Part shown: piece after piece, positions 54,326-63,499 of the stretch
Layout: each line of letters starts with the position of its first letter
How positions within the stretch are numbered: position 1 is the first letter of the stretch
Origin: Mucilaginibacter sp. OK268
Lineage (GTDB): Bacteria; Bacteroidota; Bacteroidia; Sphingobacteriales; Sphingobacteriaceae
Length of the DNA stretch: 64,000 bases
Assembly: GCF_900103125.1 (NCBI RefSeq)
Contig: NZ_FNJV01000005.1
Location: 186,001-250,000 of the forward strand
Reading direction: 5' to 3'
Position numbers and translations under genes: made by a program
Notes under the pieces: model-generated
Told to the model about the DNA's origin: nothing
Seen by the model: only the letters and a program-made list of their open reading frames with translations
Database searches by the model: none

Positions 54326-55708
54326 TTAATCCCTCGCCAATATCGGGATCGTATTATCTCGCCGGTGCTTTTTGCTGATGATGTTAAAGCGGATAAATAA
54401 CAACACCGAAGCTGTTGCCAGTCCCAGCGTCAAGCCATACCAAACTCCGTTAACTCCCAGGTTAAATTTGATTCCTAATAGATAACCCACCGGTAAACCT
54501 ACCACCCAATAAGCCAAAAAAGTAAAAATAGTAGGGATGTTTACATCGCCCATGCCACGGAGTATACCGAGACCCACTACCTGCGCGCCGTCAAATAACT
54601 GAAAGAACGCTGCTATGATAAGTAACTGTGCTGCAATATCAATAACAGCCTGATCGGAAGTGATTATCCAGGGTAACAGATGCCTGCCGAAGGTAAATAT
54701 CAGGGCTGTGATCGCCATAAATGCCAGCACAATGTGATAGTTGGAGATGGCCGACAGTCGGAGGTTTTGATGATGACCTGCGCCAAAATAGTTGCCTGAT
54801 TTGATGGCTGCCCCGGCAGATATACCGCTGGCCATCATGTAGGTCATGGCGGCCAGACTGATAGCCACCTGGTGCGCTGCCTGCTGATCGAGCCCGATAA
54901 CGCCTACCAAAATGGCGGCCCCGCCAAAAGCGCTTACTTCAAACGTATACTGCAAAGCCACCGGCGCGCCGATCTTCATAATCTGGATACCCCGCAAGCG
55001 GTCGATATTTTTAATGGCAAAGCTTTTCAGGTACTGCTTAAATATAGGCGACCTTAAAACGTATATGGCCATCACAATAGCCATCACGCAACGATCAATC
55101 AGGGTGCTATAACCTACACCCTTGATCCCCATAGGGTGAACACCGAATAAGCCTTTTACAAAAATTACCCCAAGACATATATTGAGCAAATTACCCCAGA
55201 TGGATATGAGCATGGCCTGTTTGGTAAAACCCAGGCCCTCGGCAAATTGCTTAAAGGTATTGAATACAAGCAGTGGTATCAATGATAAACTGAGCAGCAG
55301 TAAATAAGGTTTGGCCTCGGTGACCACCTGCGGCGATTGATCCAAATGACCGATGAGCAGCATGGTACCAAAGTAGATACCGGCAAACAGCAGGATGCCG
55401 CTCAGCATATTTAAAAATAAACTATTGGAAAGCAGCAGACCACATTCTTTGAAATTTCCGCGACCATTATTTTGCGCGATGAGTGGCGTTAAGCCATAAG
55501 AAATACCCATGCCGATAACCAGTGGGGTCATGAAAAGACTGTTCACCAGCGACACCGCAGCTAAAGAAACCGTGCCCGCAAAATGACCCACAATAATAGA
55601 ATCGGACATTTGAACCAGGGTATGCCCCAGCTGTGATATCACTACGGGGATAGCCAGTTTAAGGCTTTCGCCATAATAAGGTTTGTATTTCAGGAAAACG
55701 CTTTTCAT
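54326..55708 (-). CDS. MATE-family efflux transporter
   Basis: Cation/drug antiporter of 460 residues with 12 predicted helices in two homologous halves (the first includes IPVVISQLGHTLVQMSDSIIVGHFAG; the second KIGAPVALQYTFEVSAFGGAAILVG). It belongs to the NorM-like branch. It exports cationic compounds in exchange for Na+ or H+, with unknown substrate. Upstream lies a period-7 repeat pair. Confidence 0.92.
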   Translation of the reverse strand: MKSVFLKYKPYYGESLKLAIPVVISQLGHTLVQMSDSIIVGHFAGTVSLAAVSLVNSLFMTPLVIGMGISYGLTPLIAQNNGRGNFKECGLLLSNSLFLNMLSGILLFAGIYFGTMLLIGHLDQSPQVVTEAKPYLLLLSLSLIPLLVFNTFKQFAEGLGFTKQAMLISIWGNLLNICLGVIFVKGLFGVHPMGIKGVGYSTLIDRCVMAIVMAIYVLRSPIFKQYLKSFAIKNIDRLRGIQIMKIGAPVALQYTFEVSAFGGAAILVGVIGLDQQAAHQVAISLAAMTYMMASGISAGAAIKSGNYFGAGHHQNLRLSAISNYHIVLAFMAITALIFTFGRHLLPWIITSDQAVIDIAAQLLIIAAFFQLFDGAQVVGLGILRGMGDVNIPTIFTFLAYWVVGLPVGYLLGIKFNLGVNGVWYGLTLGLATASVLLFIRFNIISKKHRRDNTIPILARD

Positions 55709-55730
55709 TTATTGAGGTACAGGAGAGCAG

Positions 55731-55862
55731 AAAGCTTAAGGCCAAAAGCCAAAAGCTGCATTGCTGATTATTAGCAAACTTAATATAAATATTTTACCCT
55801 CCGGGTCAATCGCCGGTAATAGTTTGAAGTTTTTGTAGCTTTCTGCCTTCGGCTTTAAGCTT
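55731..55862. repeat. Inverted period-7 AAAGCCA repeats
   Basis: AAAGCTTAAGGCCAAAAGCC at 55731-55750 continues to 55757 with a period of about 7; an inverted relative (minus strand AAGCTTAAAGCCGAAGGCAG) lies at 55837-55862, touching the stop of the next gene. Confidence 0.65.
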
Positions 55863-56490
55863 ATGAACTTACCGTATAAAATTCTTCCTTTTCAGTGGTA
55901 TTAATACGGATAAGTCCCGATAATATTAAGTCGACAAGGATGCGTTGCGCTCGTCGTCGACCGATCTTTAGCAGTTCGGCACACTCTTTAATGGTGATGC
56001 GGGTATTTAGTTCGAGGTATTGTAACAATGATTTTTCATTTTCGGAGTATTCAATCAATACGCCTTCGTCGCTTGATGATCGTTTAAGTACTTCCAGCAC
56101 AATTTTACTGGCCAGTACGCTTTTATCTTTTACCCTTACATAGGCCCACCATTTGCCATCTTCGGCCAGGGCGTAGTGAGGTTTCAGGTCACTTGCGGGG
56201 GTATCCACAACCAATACCAGTTTGTCGTCTACATAAACTTCATCAAATATGGGTTCCAAAGCAGGCCTGGCAAACATGTGTGCCGCTTTAGTGATCATAT
56301 AACGTTCCTCGTCTTCAGATTTTACGCCTTTAATAGTACCATCATCGGCAACGCCTATCAATAGCTTGCCGCCTTTGTTGTTAGCAAAGGATACCATGGT
56401 ACGGGCAATTTTTTCGCAACTGGTAATTGTTTTTTTAAAGTCGAGTGTTACACCTTCGCCCTCAAATATCAATTTTTTGATATGGTTCAT
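55861..56490 (-). CDS. AlbA_2/Schlafen-type ATP-binding protein
   Basis: The 209-residue protein has an AlbA_2 (Schlafen-like) fold: EGEGVTLDFKKTI near residue 10, ARTMVSFANNKGGKLLIGVADDGTIKGV (about 29-56, in its FANNKGG and GVADDG parts) and a C-terminal winged helix (TRITIKECAELLKIGRRRAQRILVDL). Such proteins are often regulators, with a nucleic-acid-binding domain. I start at the ATG 56488-56490; the longer frame overlaps the upstream gene and gives a poor N-terminus. It follows a GNAT gene on the same strand. Confidence 0.8.
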   Translation of the reverse strand: MNHIKKLIFEGEGVTLDFKKTITSCEKIARTMVSFANNKGGKLLIGVADDGTIKGVKSEDEERYMITKAAHMFARPALEPIFDEVYVDDKLVLVVDTPASDLKPHYALAEDGKWWAYVRVKDKSVLASKIVLEVLKRSSSDEGVLIEYSENEKSLLQYLELNTRITIKECAELLKIGRRRAQRILVDLILSGLIRINTTEKEEFYTVSS

Positions 56491-56521
56491 GTTAGCGCTG
56501 TTATCCTGTTTGTTAAACTGA

Positions 56522-56980
56522 TTACTGAGGTTTAATATAGGGGGTATGTATTTCCATCCATCTTTCAGCATGGATTATTGGGGTAAACCCAAACTGGCCA
56601 TATAAGCCCTGCGCATCAAGTGTAGCTAATGACCATCTCCTTAATCCTTGCAGATCGGGATGTTTAACAATTGTTTGCACCAGCCATTTGGACAGGCCTT
56701 TTTGACGGAACTCGGGCAAAATAAAAACATCGCACAGGTAGCCAAAAGTGGCATTGTCGGTAACTACCCGTGCAAAACCTGCCTGAACATCTTGCTGATA
56801 AACGCCAAAGCACATGGAATTGGCAATGCCCTTTTCCAGTACTTCGCGACGGATACCCTGCGCCCAGTAGGAGTCGTCATTCAGATAATTAAAGATCACA
56901 TCAACGTTAAGTAAGTTTTTATCGGTAGATATCAGGAAGCCTTTTTTGATAAAGACCTCATCGTTCATATATGTAGTCAT
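56522..56980 (-). CDS. GNAT N-acetyltransferase
   Basis: Acetyl-CoA-dependent acetyltransferase of 152 residues. The GNAT core shows ARVVTDNATFGYLCDVFILPEFRQKGLSKWLVQTI (about residues 72-106), where the acetyl-CoA P-loop is RQKGLS, and LYGQFGFTPI near the end. Substrate unknown. Upstream is a DUF4442 gene 10 bases away on the same strand, so the three genes may form one transcript. Confidence 0.87.
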   Translation of the reverse strand: MTTYMNDEVFIKKGFLISTDKNLLNVDVIFNYLNDDSYWAQGIRREVLEKGIANSMCFGVYQQDVQAGFARVVTDNATFGYLCDVFILPEFRQKGLSKWLVQTIVKHPDLQGLRRWSLATLDAQGLYGQFGFTPIIHAERWMEIHTPYIKPQ

Positions 56981-56990
56981 TAAGATAGAA

Positions 56991-57467
56991 TTATAAGCTT
57001 GTACTTGTAAAATTTAAATTGCGCAAATACACCTCGTTCATTACAGATACGCATATTTCGCCATCTTTATTGTAAATATCAATAGGGTGATGTGCCATAT
57101 ATTTGCCTTCGGTGTTTAATATCATTTCTGCATGTTCAATTTCTGCGTCGGTTAAAGTGATCGAAAAATAAAGATTGGATGCGCCCGGTTTTAAATAATG
57201 GATGGATGATGATTTTGACCATACCTTTAATTTATACCCCTTTTGAATAAGCAACTGGTGAAACAATACCGGGTAAAACGGATCGGCAGCCGAAAAAATA
57301 GTGCCGCCGAAAATGGCATTGTTATAATTTTTATTCAGGATGCTTTTGATGATCTTTACCTGAACACCTTTAAATCCCTTATCAAATTTCACCACCCAGA
57401 TACGCTGCAACAAAAGAGGAGGGTAGAGACGCATCGCCCACTTTAACATTCGTTCAGATACTACCAT
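56991..57467 (-). CDS. DUF4442 (hotdog-fold thioesterase-like) protein
   Basis: The 158-residue protein matches DUF4442, a hotdog-fold family close to PaaI thioesterases: LYPPLLLQRIWVVKFDKGFKGVQVKI near the start, NAIFGGTIFSAADPFYPV (about 49-66) and SITLTDAEIEHAEM near 113. The catalytic acidic residue typical of active thioesterases is not obvious, so activity is uncertain. It heads the GNAT-AlbA transcript. Confidence 0.8.
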   Translation of the reverse strand: MVVSERMLKWAMRLYPPLLLQRIWVVKFDKGFKGVQVKIIKSILNKNYNNAIFGGTIFSAADPFYPVLFHQLLIQKGYKLKVWSKSSSIHYLKPGASNLYFSITLTDAEIEHAEMILNTEGKYMAHHPIDIYNKDGEICVSVMNEVYLRNLNFTSTSL

Positions 57468-57637
57468 AGCCCTTAAATATCTGAAATTTATAAGAAATTA
57501 ATTGCATTTGTTATGTAAAATTAGATGTGGGCTTGCTCTTTGATTACCTGATAAAAATTTAACTTAAACAATATTGTTAATGTAGGGTTAATAGTATGTT
57601 CGAACAAAAATTGACAATTAATTTAAATACTGATAAA

Positions 57638-57850
57638 ATGAAAAAGCAAATTTTAGGTCTGGCACTAGTCGCGACAATGATAGGGGCAATAGCAGCAGGC
57701 TGCAGTTCTTCAAAAACAACCAGTGGATCAGATAGCACCAGCACCGATACCTCAAAAATGGCCCCGGCAGCAACCGATACAGCTAAAAAGGATACCTCCG
57801 CAAAAACCGACACCACTAAAAAAGACACCACCAAAAAGCCTGTTCACTAA
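57638..57850 (+). CDS. Small Thr/Lys-rich lipoprotein
   Basis: The 70-residue lipoprotein has its signal ending in GCSSSK (lipobox AAGC, Cys about 20), followed by a low-complexity Ser/Thr/Asp/Lys tail (repeats of DTTKKDTTKKP type), so it probably has no folded domain. The start at 57638 is the ATG directly before the signal; the frame upstream is unconvincing. Such small lipoproteins are common in Bacteroidota, and their role is unknown. A terminator follows. Confidence 0.75.
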   Translation: MKKQILGLALVATMIGAIAAGCSSSKTTSGSDSTSTDTSKMAPAATDTAKKDTSAKTDTTKKDTTKKPVH

Positions 57851-57862
57851 AACAGCTTTGTA

Positions 57863-57899
57863 AATAATCCCCGGACGAGCTATTTATCCGGGGATTATT
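57863..57899. terminator. Bidirectional terminator
   Basis: Arms AATAATCCCCGGA / TCCGGGGATTATT around an 11-base loop, between the lipoprotein gene and the convergent SDR gene. Confidence 0.85.
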
Positions 57900-57901
57900 T
57901 A

Positions 57902-58696
57902 TTAAAACGCGCTTTTAATAACACCACCGTCGGCCCTTAACAAAGCGCCATTGGTTGCTGATGACAACGGACTTGCTATATAAGTAACCAGGTTGGCGAT
58001 CTCATCACTTTCTGTAAAGCGCTGAATGATGGATGTGCCGCGCATGTTTTGGAAAAATTCCTTTTCCATTTGACCGGCGGTCAGGTTTTTTTCGGCGGCA
58101 AGCTTATCAATAAAACCGCCAACACCTTCAGAGCGGGTAGGGCCTGGTAAAATGGAATTTACGGTTACGTTAGTGCCTTTGGTTAATTCGGCCAAACCAC
58201 GTGCTATGGCTACCTGCGCGGTTTTGGTCATGCCGTAATGGATCATTTCTTCAGGGATCTGTATAGCCGATTCGCTGGAGATGAAAATGATCCGTCCCCA
58301 GTTTTTTTGCAGCATTTTATCAAAATATGCCCTGGAAAACCGAACGCCGCTCAGCACGTTCACTTCATAAAATTTAAGCCAGTCCTCGTCGGTTATATCT
58401 TTAAATGCTTTGGGTTCAAAAATAGCTACGTTGTTGATCAGGATATCAACTTCGGGTAGTTTGCTGGTGATTTGATCGATATCGCTCTTGTTGGCCATAT
58501 CCCCGGTCAGGCCGTAAACATCATTGTTACCAGTGTCTTTTTTGATCTGGTCTACCGCGGCTTTAACACGTTCGTCTGTACGACCATTCACGTATACTTT
58601 TACACCTTCGTTGGCTAATGATTTTGCTATTGCGTAACCAATCCCGGCTGTTGAACCGGTTACTAAAGCTACTTTGTTTTTGAGTTGAAGATTCAT
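57902..58696 (-). CDS. Short-chain dehydrogenase/reductase
   Basis: NAD(P)-dependent oxidoreductase of 264 residues. The Rossmann motif TGSTAGIGYAIA is near residue 13, the strand INNVAIF near 89, the active-site Ser in ISSESAI near 141 and the YxxxK pair in HYGMTKTA near 154. I start at ATG 58694-58696; 70 further codons upstream in the frame overlap the divergent gene's promoter. It is divergent from a zinc-free ADH gene with an operator-like dyad between them, suggesting joint control. Confidence 0.88.
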   Translation of the reverse strand: MNLQLKNKVALVTGSTAGIGYAIAKSLANEGVKVYVNGRTDERVKAAVDQIKKDTGNNDVYGLTGDMANKSDIDQITSKLPEVDILINNVAIFEPKAFKDITDEDWLKFYEVNVLSGVRFSRAYFDKMLQKNWGRIIFISSESAIQIPEEMIHYGMTKTAQVAIARGLAELTKGTNVTVNSILPGPTRSEGVGGFIDKLAAEKNLTAGQMEKEFFQNMRGTSIIQRFTESDEIANLVTYIASPLSSATNGALLRADGGVIKSAF

Positions 58697-58826
58697 GTTT
58701 TTTCTATAGTTGAATTGATGATTAAAAGTACCCAATGTCTCGTCAGCATATATCATTACAAACAAAAGATGGAATAGTGCTGACAAAATGAAATTTAAAA
58801 CTGTGACAATCCAATTATAATAAATA

Positions 58827-58840
58827 ATACCAATCGGTAT
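58827..58840. promoter_or_regulatory. TetR-type operator dyad
   Basis: ATACC-AATC-GGTAT (14 bases), between the divergent SDR and ADH genes. The shape fits TetR-family operators. Confidence 0.5.
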
Positions 58841-58854
58841 ATTTTTGTTTTCGT

Positions 58855-58874
58855 AAATGATCGGTTGATCATTT
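58855..58874. promoter_or_regulatory. AAATGATC dyad
   Basis: AAATGATC-GGTT-GATCATTT, perfect 8-base arms, 17 bases before the ADH start. Confidence 0.45.
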
Positions 58875-58891
58875 GAACAATAAAAACCAAC

Positions 58892-59884
58892 ATGAAAGCA
58901 ATTCAATTTAAAGAATACGGAGACTATGAAACCCTGAAAGTAGTTGACCTGGATATCCCGGAACTAAAAGAAGGACAGTTATTGGTTAAAATAAATGTAG
59001 CCGCGGTTAACCCGGTAGATAATACCATCAGAAAAGGCCTGATACCGCTGGCTAAAAAGCCACCCATGGTTTTAGGAAATGAAGCCGCCGGGGTAATTGT
59101 AAAAGGTAACAACGAATTTCCGGAAGGGACAAGGGTTACAATTTCACCCTTTTCACCCGATGGCTCGATCAGGGGGATCATCATCGACGGAACCTGGCAG
59201 GAATACCTGGCTTTATACCCGCAGGAAGTGATCAAAACGCCGGATCATGTATCGGATGAAGAAGCCGCCACATTTCCGGTAGCCTTTTTCTCGGCGCAGG
59301 CTAGCTTAAATAAAGGCGATTTTACCAGCAGCAAAAGTGTATTGACATTAGGAGCAGGTGGCGCTGTTGGTAATGCCGCTATTCAATTGGCATTAGCTTA
59401 TGGCTCGCCCTTGGTGATCACTACGGCAGGATCCACTCAAAAGGCAGAAGCTGCGCGATCTGTAGGTATCGAAAACGTTATTGATCTTTCCAAAGAAACC
59501 ATCAGTGAAGGGGTATTAAGAATAACAGAAGGGAAAGGGGTTGACCTGGTGATTGACAGTATAGGCGGAAATTTAACCGGAGAGGCGCTTCATTCCCTGG
59601 CCCGCAATGGCATATTGGTTACCATTGGCTACTCAGCAGGTACACAATTTACAGCCAACGTAACTGATTTTGTATGGAAGGGTTTACAAATGAGAGGACA
59701 AAGTCTTTCCGGATGGTTCAACGCCGAAGAACAAAAGCAAGTATGGGATCAGCTATTGCCATTGTTGGCCGAAGGCAAAATAAAACCCATCGTGGCCAAA
59801 ATATTTGATATTGCCGATGTTGCCGAAGCGCAGCGTTATTTAATAGAGGACAGGCCATTTGGTAAAGTGCTCTTGAAGTTTTAA
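58892..59884 (+). CDS. NADPH:quinone-reductase-type medium-chain dehydrogenase
   Basis: The 330-residue zinc-free medium-chain dehydrogenase of the quinone oxidoreductase group has a GroES-like N-terminal half (VNPVDNTIRKGL), the nucleotide-binding motif LTLGAGGAVGNAAIQLALAYG near residue 150-170, and GVDLVIDSIGGN near 228. No zinc-ligand cysteines are seen. It probably reduces quinones or alpha,beta-unsaturated carbonyls with NADPH. It is divergent from the SDR gene. Confidence 0.9.
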   Translation: MKAIQFKEYGDYETLKVVDLDIPELKEGQLLVKINVAAVNPVDNTIRKGLIPLAKKPPMVLGNEAAGVIVKGNNEFPEGTRVTISPFSPDGSIRGIIIDGTWQEYLALYPQEVIKTPDHVSDEEAATFPVAFFSAQASLNKGDFTSSKSVLTLGAGGAVGNAAIQLALAYGSPLVITTAGSTQKAEAARSVGIENVIDLSKETISEGVLRITEGKGVDLVIDSIGGNLTGEALHSLARNGILVTIGYSAGTQFTANVTDFVWKGLQMRGQSLSGWFNAEEQKQVWDQLLPLLAEGKIKPIVAKIFDIADVAEAQRYLIEDRPFGKVLLKF

Positions 59885-60431
59885 GAAGAGCTTGTTAGTC
59901 AATAACAAGGTGTTTTGATAGAGGAGGGGGAGCTTTATTTATATAGAGTATCCCCCTTTATTTATTTAGGCTATTATAATAATGGGTTATTTATGAATAA
60001 CAAACGTTTGTGTGCTATTTTTTGCTGATAAACATGTATATCAGAGTTTTTGGTGTATGGGTTTTATTGTTAATAATTGATTTTAAGTGAATAATAGGTA
60101 TTTATTTAAGCCCAGTTAAATAAAATCAAATTTGCTTTCCCGGCAATTAAAATATTAACACAAACGTTTGTGTTAAGAAAATAAATGTTTCCCGAACATT
60201 TAATTTTATCTTGTTTTTGTAAGCCAATAAATAGCTGAATATTAATTGATTGTATTGTATTGTGAAAACATCGTTTTGTTTTTGCGCGTGTTGAATTGGG
60301 TTAAGCGTCATTGTTTAACTCCTGGTGATATACGGTCTGGATTTTAGGTATCCATTGGTTTGTAGAATTGTCCTTTTCTATGAATAACACATATTAAATA
60401 TTAACAAACCAATTAAATTACCAGAATCACT
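59885..60431 (+). promoter_or_regulatory. Long leader with two LacI-type operators
   Basis: A 547-base gene-free stretch. ACAAACGTTTGT at 60000-60011 and TAACACAAACGTTTGTGTTA inside the perfect 22-base palindrome 60155-60176 are the only strong signals; both are centred on CG, as LacI/GalR operators are. The rest is AT-rich and shows nothing else. Downstream is the secreted metzincin-lectin gene. No LacI-family gene is in the window. Confidence 0.65.
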
Positions 60432-62048
60432 ATGAAAATGATGTTAAACAAACTCACAACAATTGTATTATTGTGCGGGGCTACGTTTGTATGTTCCTGT
60501 AAAAAAGACCTGGTTAATACTTCGGTCAACGGGACAAACAAAGCAGGCTCAAACCCACAAACCAAAGTAGTAAGCGGCGATTACACCTCGGAAAATGCCT
60601 ACAGCCTGAATGTGGTTTATTTTGTACCCTCAGACCGCACGGCCATTACCAATTATCAAACCCGCTTAAGTAAGTTATTGCGCTGGGGGCAGGAATTTTA
60701 CCGGTCGAACATGATCCGGAACGGTTACAATTCAACGTTCGGTATGTTTGTAAAGACTGCTGATACCTCATCCGTTCGTATCATTGTGATTAATGGGCAG
60801 AGTCCGGCGAGTTCCTATACCTATAGTAATAAAGGTACGGTTGAGCAGGAAATAAACAGTTATTTTACGGCTAACCCAACGCTTAAAGCAAGCGATCATT
60901 ACCTTGTTATTATGCCTGTGCCCGATATTAATGCTGCCGACGTGCCTTTTTACGGAACCGGCAGATTTTGTTACGCGCTGGATTATGCCAAATTTGATAT
61001 CCAATATATGGGGCAAGCAACAACCGACGGTAACTTGCTCACCAAATGGTTTGGTGGTATGATGCATGAGCTTGGTCATGGTTTAAACCTGCCACATTCG
61101 CACGAAACCAATACAGAACATTCAACCTTAGGCACCAATTTGATGGGCTCCGGGAATTATACGCTGGGTTCGGCGCCTACATTTATAAACCGGGCAGGCA
61201 GCGCTATTTTGAATAATTGCCAGGTATTTTCTAAAACCGTTAAAACATTTTATAATACATCATCAGCATCATTGACCTCCTTAAACGGCAGCGTAAGCGG
61301 TGGAAATTTTATAGTTTCCGGAACTTTTACCACTACAGATGCCATAACTGCTGTTAATGTGTACCAGGACCCCGGACCGACCTATGGTGAGCCCAACAAT
61401 AACTACGATGCTGTAGCCTGGTCAGTTAACCCTACAGGCAACTCATTTACGGTGACCATGCCTATTTCGGAGCTTCAGAATACTACCGGCAACTATGAGT
61501 TATTTGTATCATTGATCATGAGTAATGGAAACCGGACTACGGTAGGGTATTTGTATAATTTCACCAATAATTTACCGGTGATCAGCTTTAATTTTGATCA
61601 AACCACAGCATTGACTGATGGTGTATATGAACTGAAAGCAGCCTGCGCTCCCGGGCGCAACCTAGATGTTACCGGCAGCGGAACAGCCGATGATACCAAC
61701 GTAGCGGTTTATACCGACGGCAACACCAGCAACCAGCGCTGGCAGGTAACCAGCTTAGGTAATGGATATTACAAACTCGCTCCGCAACACACCACCGGAA
61801 AAGTGCTTGACGTAACCGGCGGCAGCAGTGCTTCGGGTGCCAATGTGGATATTTATACTGATAGCGGTTCCAACGCGCAAAAATGGAAAATTGTGAGTGT
61901 AGGCTCTGGCTATTATAAATTACAGCCGGCCTGCGCGCCAACATTGTGCCTGGATGTTACCAGCGGAACTGATGCCAATAATAACGTGGAGATATATTCG
62001 GATAATGGGGGAGGCGCACAACAATGGCGATTTGAAAAGATCAATTGA
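60432..62048 (+). CDS. Secreted metzincin protease with ricin-type lectin domain
   Basis: The 538-residue lipoprotein (lipobox near Cys23 in VCSCKKD) contains a zinc protease domain (about 60-290) with the metzincin motif HELGHGLNLPH near residue 215 (HExxHxxGxxH) followed by NLMGSG as a Met-turn candidate. A beta-sandwich region (about 290-390) follows, then a ricin-type beta-trefoil at 400-538, with three QxW motifs (NQRWQV, AQKWKI, AQQWRF). The lectin would bind glycans and the protease could trim glycoproteins or peptidoglycan-linked proteins. Two LacI-type operators upstream suggest carbohydrate control. Confidence 0.85.
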   Translation: MKMMLNKLTTIVLLCGATFVCSCKKDLVNTSVNGTNKAGSNPQTKVVSGDYTSENAYSLNVVYFVPSDRTAITNYQTRLSKLLRWGQEFYRSNMIRNGYNSTFGMFVKTADTSSVRIIVINGQSPASSYTYSNKGTVEQEINSYFTANPTLKASDHYLVIMPVPDINAADVPFYGTGRFCYALDYAKFDIQYMGQATTDGNLLTKWFGGMMHELGHGLNLPHSHETNTEHSTLGTNLMGSGNYTLGSAPTFINRAGSAILNNCQVFSKTVKTFYNTSSASLTSLNGSVSGGNFIVSGTFTTTDAITAVNVYQDPGPTYGEPNNNYDAVAWSVNPTGNSFTVTMPISELQNTTGNYELFVSLIMSNGNRTTVGYLYNFTNNLPVISFNFDQTTALTDGVYELKAACAPGRNLDVTGSGTADDTNVAVYTDGNTSNQRWQVTSLGNGYYKLAPQHTTGKVLDVTGGSSASGANVDIYTDSGSNAQKWKIVSVGSGYYKLQPACAPTLCLDVTSGTDANNNVEIYSDNGGGAQQWRFEKIN

Positions 62049-62077
62049 TCTGTGAATCAGTAATTCAACTGCTAAGT

Positions 62078-62116
62078 AAACGCGGCTCTTCTCCATATTG
62101 GAGAAGAGCCGCGTTT
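62078..62116. terminator. Bidirectional terminator
   Basis: Perfect 18-base stem (AAACGCGGCTCTTCTCCA with its complement) and a three-base loop, followed by T-rich DNA, between the metzincin gene and the convergent NTF2-like gene. Confidence 0.92.
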
Positions 62117-62136
62117 TTTATAACCTCAATCGGATA

Positions 62137-62520
62137 TTAGGTGATCTGCTGAACCCATTGACTTCGCCAGGCCGGCGCTTCGAAAGGATCGGCGAAATAC
62201 TGTGTCTCGTGCACTACTTTACCCTTGCTGAACTCCATAATGCTCACCGTGTATGCCGATTGCCCCTGGTAGTTGATGGTGTATTCGGTGATCCAAAGAT
62301 CACCTTTCCCGATAATTCGTTTAACCTGAAAGCCCGACGGTTTACCCGGATGATGGCTTCGCAAGGCCTGCAAATTGTTTCGCCCCAGGATCCGCTCGCC
62401 CGACTGGGGATAATAACAGATGGCATCGTCGGCATAAATATCATGTTCCGCATTTACATCGCCAGTTGCCGATGCGTGCCAGTGTGCGTTCAGGGCTTCG
62501 CGTATTTGTTCGTTTTCCAT
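62137..62520 (-). CDS. SnoaL/NTF2-like protein
   Basis: Small cone-shaped NTF2-like fold of 127 residues: EALNAHWHASATGDVNAEHDIYADDAICYYPQSGERILGRNNL (about 9-50) is a typical first half with the YADDAI and GR turns, followed by ITEYTINYQGQSAYTVSIMEF. Such proteins include isomerases, cyclases and binding proteins; function unknown. It begins 9 bases after the aldo/keto reductase stop on the same strand, so it is probably cotranscribed. Confidence 0.85.
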   Translation of the reverse strand: MENEQIREALNAHWHASATGDVNAEHDIYADDAICYYPQSGERILGRNNLQALRSHHPGKPSGFQVKRIIGKGDLWITEYTINYQGQSAYTVSIMEFSKGKVVHETQYFADPFEAPAWRSQWVQQIT

Positions 62521-62529
62521 GTTCTGCTC

Positions 62530-63444
62530 TTAGTGTTTAGTTTTATTTTGTGGAATGAAACCAGGGACGCCGGTCTTCACTACGTCATTGAGCCGCTGCC
62601 TGGTCTGAATGTTATTGATTTCATCAAAGGCGTCATCAGGCAGGGGGGAGATGTCGAAATTCTCTCTGGCACGGGCAGCGGTTTTTGGTGTGGTAAGCAA
62701 AGCCGTACCACGTTGGATGGCCCAGGCCAACAATACCTGCGCCGGCGTTTTTTTAACCCGTGCGGCAATGGCCAAAATAACCGGATCTTCCAACAGTCCG
62801 GGTCTTATCCCGTGACCCAAGGGTGCAAAAGCTAAAAACACAATGCCTTTCTCCTGGCAAAATTCCAGCAGCTCCGTTTCCGGCAGATATGGATGTGATT
62901 CCACCTGAACTACGGCTGGCTTAATTCGTGCCGCTTCGTAGAGGGGTACCAGGTCCTTCAAAGTAATGTCAGACAGTCCGATAGCCCGGCATTTGCCACT
63001 GTCAACAAGACGCTCCATCGCCCTCCAGGTATCGAGCAAAGTCACATCACTGTCGTAAATAACATGACCGTTCTGATCCCGCGGATCCTGGTCGTCGCCT
63101 GGTTGAAATGCATACGGAGTGTGAATGAGATAAAGGTCCAGATAGCTGAGTTGGAGTCTCTTCAAACTTGCCTCAAATGCTAGTTCCACACGTTCTGGAC
63201 GATGATTAGTGTTCCACAACTTGGTAGTTACAAATATGTCTTCACGGGCAATACCACCAGCGGCAAGTCCTGCCTGCAATGCTTCGCCCACCTCGCTTTC
63301 ATTTCTGTATCTTTCTGCAGCGTCGAAGTGCCGAAATCCGGCTTCCAGCGCGTCCCTGGTAGCGCTTATCGTCAGGGCCTTATCGGGGATCAGGGTACCA
63401 AACCCGAGTAAAGGCATATGGATGGTGTTATCTGCTGGCTTCAT
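62530..63444 (-). CDS. Aldo/keto reductase
   Basis: NADPH-dependent carbonyl reductase with the (beta/alpha)8 fold, 304 residues. The catalytic set is visible: Asp and Tyr in FDAAERYRNE near residue 40, Lys in TTKLWNTN near 74 and His in LIHTPYAF near 108. LLAWAIQRG and the C-terminal IPQNKTKH are typical. I start at ATG 63442-63444 (MKPADNT), avoiding a 9-residue extension. It is first in the transcript with the NTF2-like gene and divergent from the M1-like gene. Confidence 0.92.
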   Translation of the reverse strand: MKPADNTIHMPLLGFGTLIPDKALTISATRDALEAGFRHFDAAERYRNESEVGEALQAGLAAGGIAREDIFVTTKLWNTNHRPERVELAFEASLKRLQLSYLDLYLIHTPYAFQPGDDQDPRDQNGHVIYDSDVTLLDTWRAMERLVDSGKCRAIGLSDITLKDLVPLYEAARIKPAVVQVESHPYLPETELLEFCQEKGIVFLAFAPLGHGIRPGLLEDPVILAIAARVKKTPAQVLLAWAIQRGTALLTTPKTAARARENFDISPLPDDAFDEINNIQTRQRLNDVVKTGVPGFIPQNKTKH

Positions 63445-63499
63445 TTTTATAATATTTAGATTATATAACAAAGTACGGCAGGAAATGTAAGATCATTGC

